Origin: an uncultured Pseudobutyrivibrio sp.
Lineage (GTDB): Bacteria > Bacillota > Clostridia > Lachnospirales > Lachnospiraceae
Assembly (NCBI GenBank): GCA_900546435.1
Contig: URCQ01000002.1
Span: 62,001-126,000, forward strand
Direction: 5' to 3'
DNA length: 64,000 nucleotides
Shown here one piece after another: positions 62,971-64,000 of this stretch. Below the pieces are notes generated by a model. That model had not been told where the DNA came from. It searched no databases and worked only from the letters and a program-made list of their open reading frames with translations. The position numbers and the translations under genes are program-made. The stretch's first letter is position 1. Every line of letters begins with the position of its first letter.

Positions 62971-64000
62971 TTATACCAGTTTACACTCCTCATCCAGGGT
63001 TACCAGAATAATATTCTTGATCGTAGATGCAACCGTTTCCACATTTTCATGGAAACGATCTTTTGCGCAAACCACATAGAATGCATCTCCCTCACGATGC
63101 ATCTGCTTTGTTTTTTCAATCATGGACTTGACTTCCGCAACCTCGATCTCACGCTGTTCATAAAAACATAGTGTAAAAATCGTCGCACTCTTACCCTCGG
63201 TCTTACCAAGTGATACCACATCAAAGCCATCCGTGGTGCCAGCCTCGTCATCATTGGTCCACCAGTTACCGGAGCGCTCGATCGTAAACGGCATCTGCCC
63301 TCTGCGACTTCGCTCCTCTAAGTGTTCTCTGCTCATGGAAATAAATACCTGCTGCATGAAATTATCAAGATCCGGTGCAATATAGGTATTCCACAAAGCC
63401 TCCCATTCACCTGCTACATAAAGATCCATATGTGGAACAATAAATCGATACCAAAATACGGTATTACTATTTATAATCGAATATCGTGTTTTCTTTCGGT
63501 TCGTTTCCTCTGTAATTGCTGTCTGTTTTGTCACAACGCCAATCGACATCAGTGCATTCAGATAGGGAACAACCACGTCCTTCGGCTTATTTACCTCTGC
63601 AGATAACTGATTCACGCGATTCATGCCCTGCGCCATCGCTGATAAGATACAGTTATAGTAAGAAAGCTCCCGGAGTTCCATACCCATGACTTGTTCCGGC
63701 AAAAGCGCTGCCTGTCCTGGAATCCCTGCAAATATCGCCTCAGCAGCATCCTTTACGGATTTTCCCTGCATGCGCAAAAGCTGCGCCGGAATACCACCAC
63801 TGATGCCATAATAAAGTGCTAAATCTTCCCCTGTTGCATCTGGAAAAAACTGCTTTGTTTCCAGAAAATCCATTCCCATCAGATTCAAATGTAAATCAAT
63901 GGTATCTTTCCATCTTGCTTTTTTCCCATAAAGATATTTTTCCATCAAAAGAAAAGCATCTCCACAAAGGATGACCTTAATCGGAAGGTTCTGCCATTTC
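62971..64000 (-). CDS. AAA-family ATPase with DUF234/DUF4143-like C-terminus (partial, runs off the right edge)
   Basis: The frame is open to the window edge; 342 C-terminal residues are visible. The start shows NLPIKVILCGDAFLLMEKYLYGKKARW, matching the sensor region after Walker B of archaeal-type ATPases; the P-loop must lie beyond 64000. A winged-helix part (QLSAEVNKPKDVVVPYLNALMSIGVV) and a nuclease-like end (FDVVSLGKTEGKSATIFTLCFY, then a Glu-rich helix) follow. It is of the same broad class as the ATPase at 11.9-13.1 kb but not a close copy. Function unsettled. Confidence 0.8.
   Translation of the reverse strand, partial: KWQNLPIKVILCGDAFLLMEKYLYGKKARWKDTIDLHLNLMGMDFLETKQFFPDATGEDLALYYGISGGIPAQLLRMQGKSVKDAAEAIFAGIPGQAALLPEQVMGMELRELSYYNCILSAMAQGMNRVNQLSAEVNKPKDVVVPYLNALMSIGVVTKQTAITEETNRKKTRYSIINSNTVFWYRFIVPHMDLYVAGEWEALWNTYIAPDLDNFMQQVFISMSREHLEERSRRGQMPFTIERSGNWWTNDDEAGTTDGFDVVSLGKTEGKSATIFTLCFYEQREIEVAEVKSMIEKTKQMHREGDAFYVVCAKDRFHENVETVASTIKNIILVTLDEECKLV

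Overview
The window looks like a chromosomal segment of a spore-forming, low-to-moderate GC member of the Clostridia, most likely a Lachnospiraceae-type gut anaerobe. The reasons are a spoVT gene with a forespore-type promoter, a split transketolase, many intracellular plant-glycan enzymes, AGGAGG-type ribosome sites, a tRNA without an encoded CCA, and a surface protein built from Ig-like repeats of a kind common in these bacteria. The species cannot be fixed from the sequence alone.

Layout. 1-2.85 kb: 5' part of a large repeat-rich secreted protein (minus strand, runs off the left edge) behind a sigma-D-like promoter. 3-8 kb: a MarR-controlled heterodimeric ABC exporter and a TetR regulator, then tRNA-Pro(CGG). 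8.2-13.1 kb: ROK glucokinase, class A PBP, spoVT and a DUF4143-type ATPase. 13.4-16 kb: a tightly coupled operon of a GNAT-like protein, an unknown membrane-anchored protein and a ThiT-like transporter subunit. 16-20.9 kb: diguanylate cyclase, hypoxanthine-DNA glycosylase, sodium symporter, a DUF134-NifX fusion and a stand-alone FakA-like domain. 21-38 kb: accessory carbohydrate region with GH31, GPH transporter, esterases, AraC, a chemoreceptor-PilZ fusion, sialate O-acetylesterase, a clan GH-A glycosidase and an FGGY kinase. It is punctuated by decay: a transporter remnant at 33.85 kb and a head-to-head deletion at 37.53 kb that appears to have removed the 5' ends of both a kinase and a LacI regulator. 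38-48 kb: a secreted EEP-fold hydrolase and a dense potassium block, ktrB-ktrA-orf83-kdpD-kdpE followed by trkA-trkH-methyltransferase. 48-55 kb: a broken GHKL kinase, GH43, galM and a GntR-ABC operon. 55-64 kb: MFS transporter, Dabb protein, Dus, M20 peptidase, enolase, transketolase halves and a second DUF4143/DUF234-type ATPase running off the right edge.

How the genes work together. The GPH transporter, GH31, GH43, several esterases, galM, ROK glucokinase, transketolase and enolase fit import of plant-cell-wall oligosaccharides, cytoplasmic deacylation and trimming, then pentose-phosphate and glycolytic flow. The potassium block is the most system-like part. A short KdpD lacking its N-terminal domain and a KdpE regulator share an operon with KtrAB instead of KdpFABC. 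Two 9-bp direct repeats 11 bp apart lie upstream of ktrB, spaced like the KdpE site of E. coli. A GGDEF enzyme and a chemoreceptor ending in an intact PilZ domain suggest c-di-GMP signalling. The sigma-D-like promoter hints that the surface protein may be expressed with motility genes. No CRISPR array, insertion sequence, prophage or recognisable riboswitch was found.
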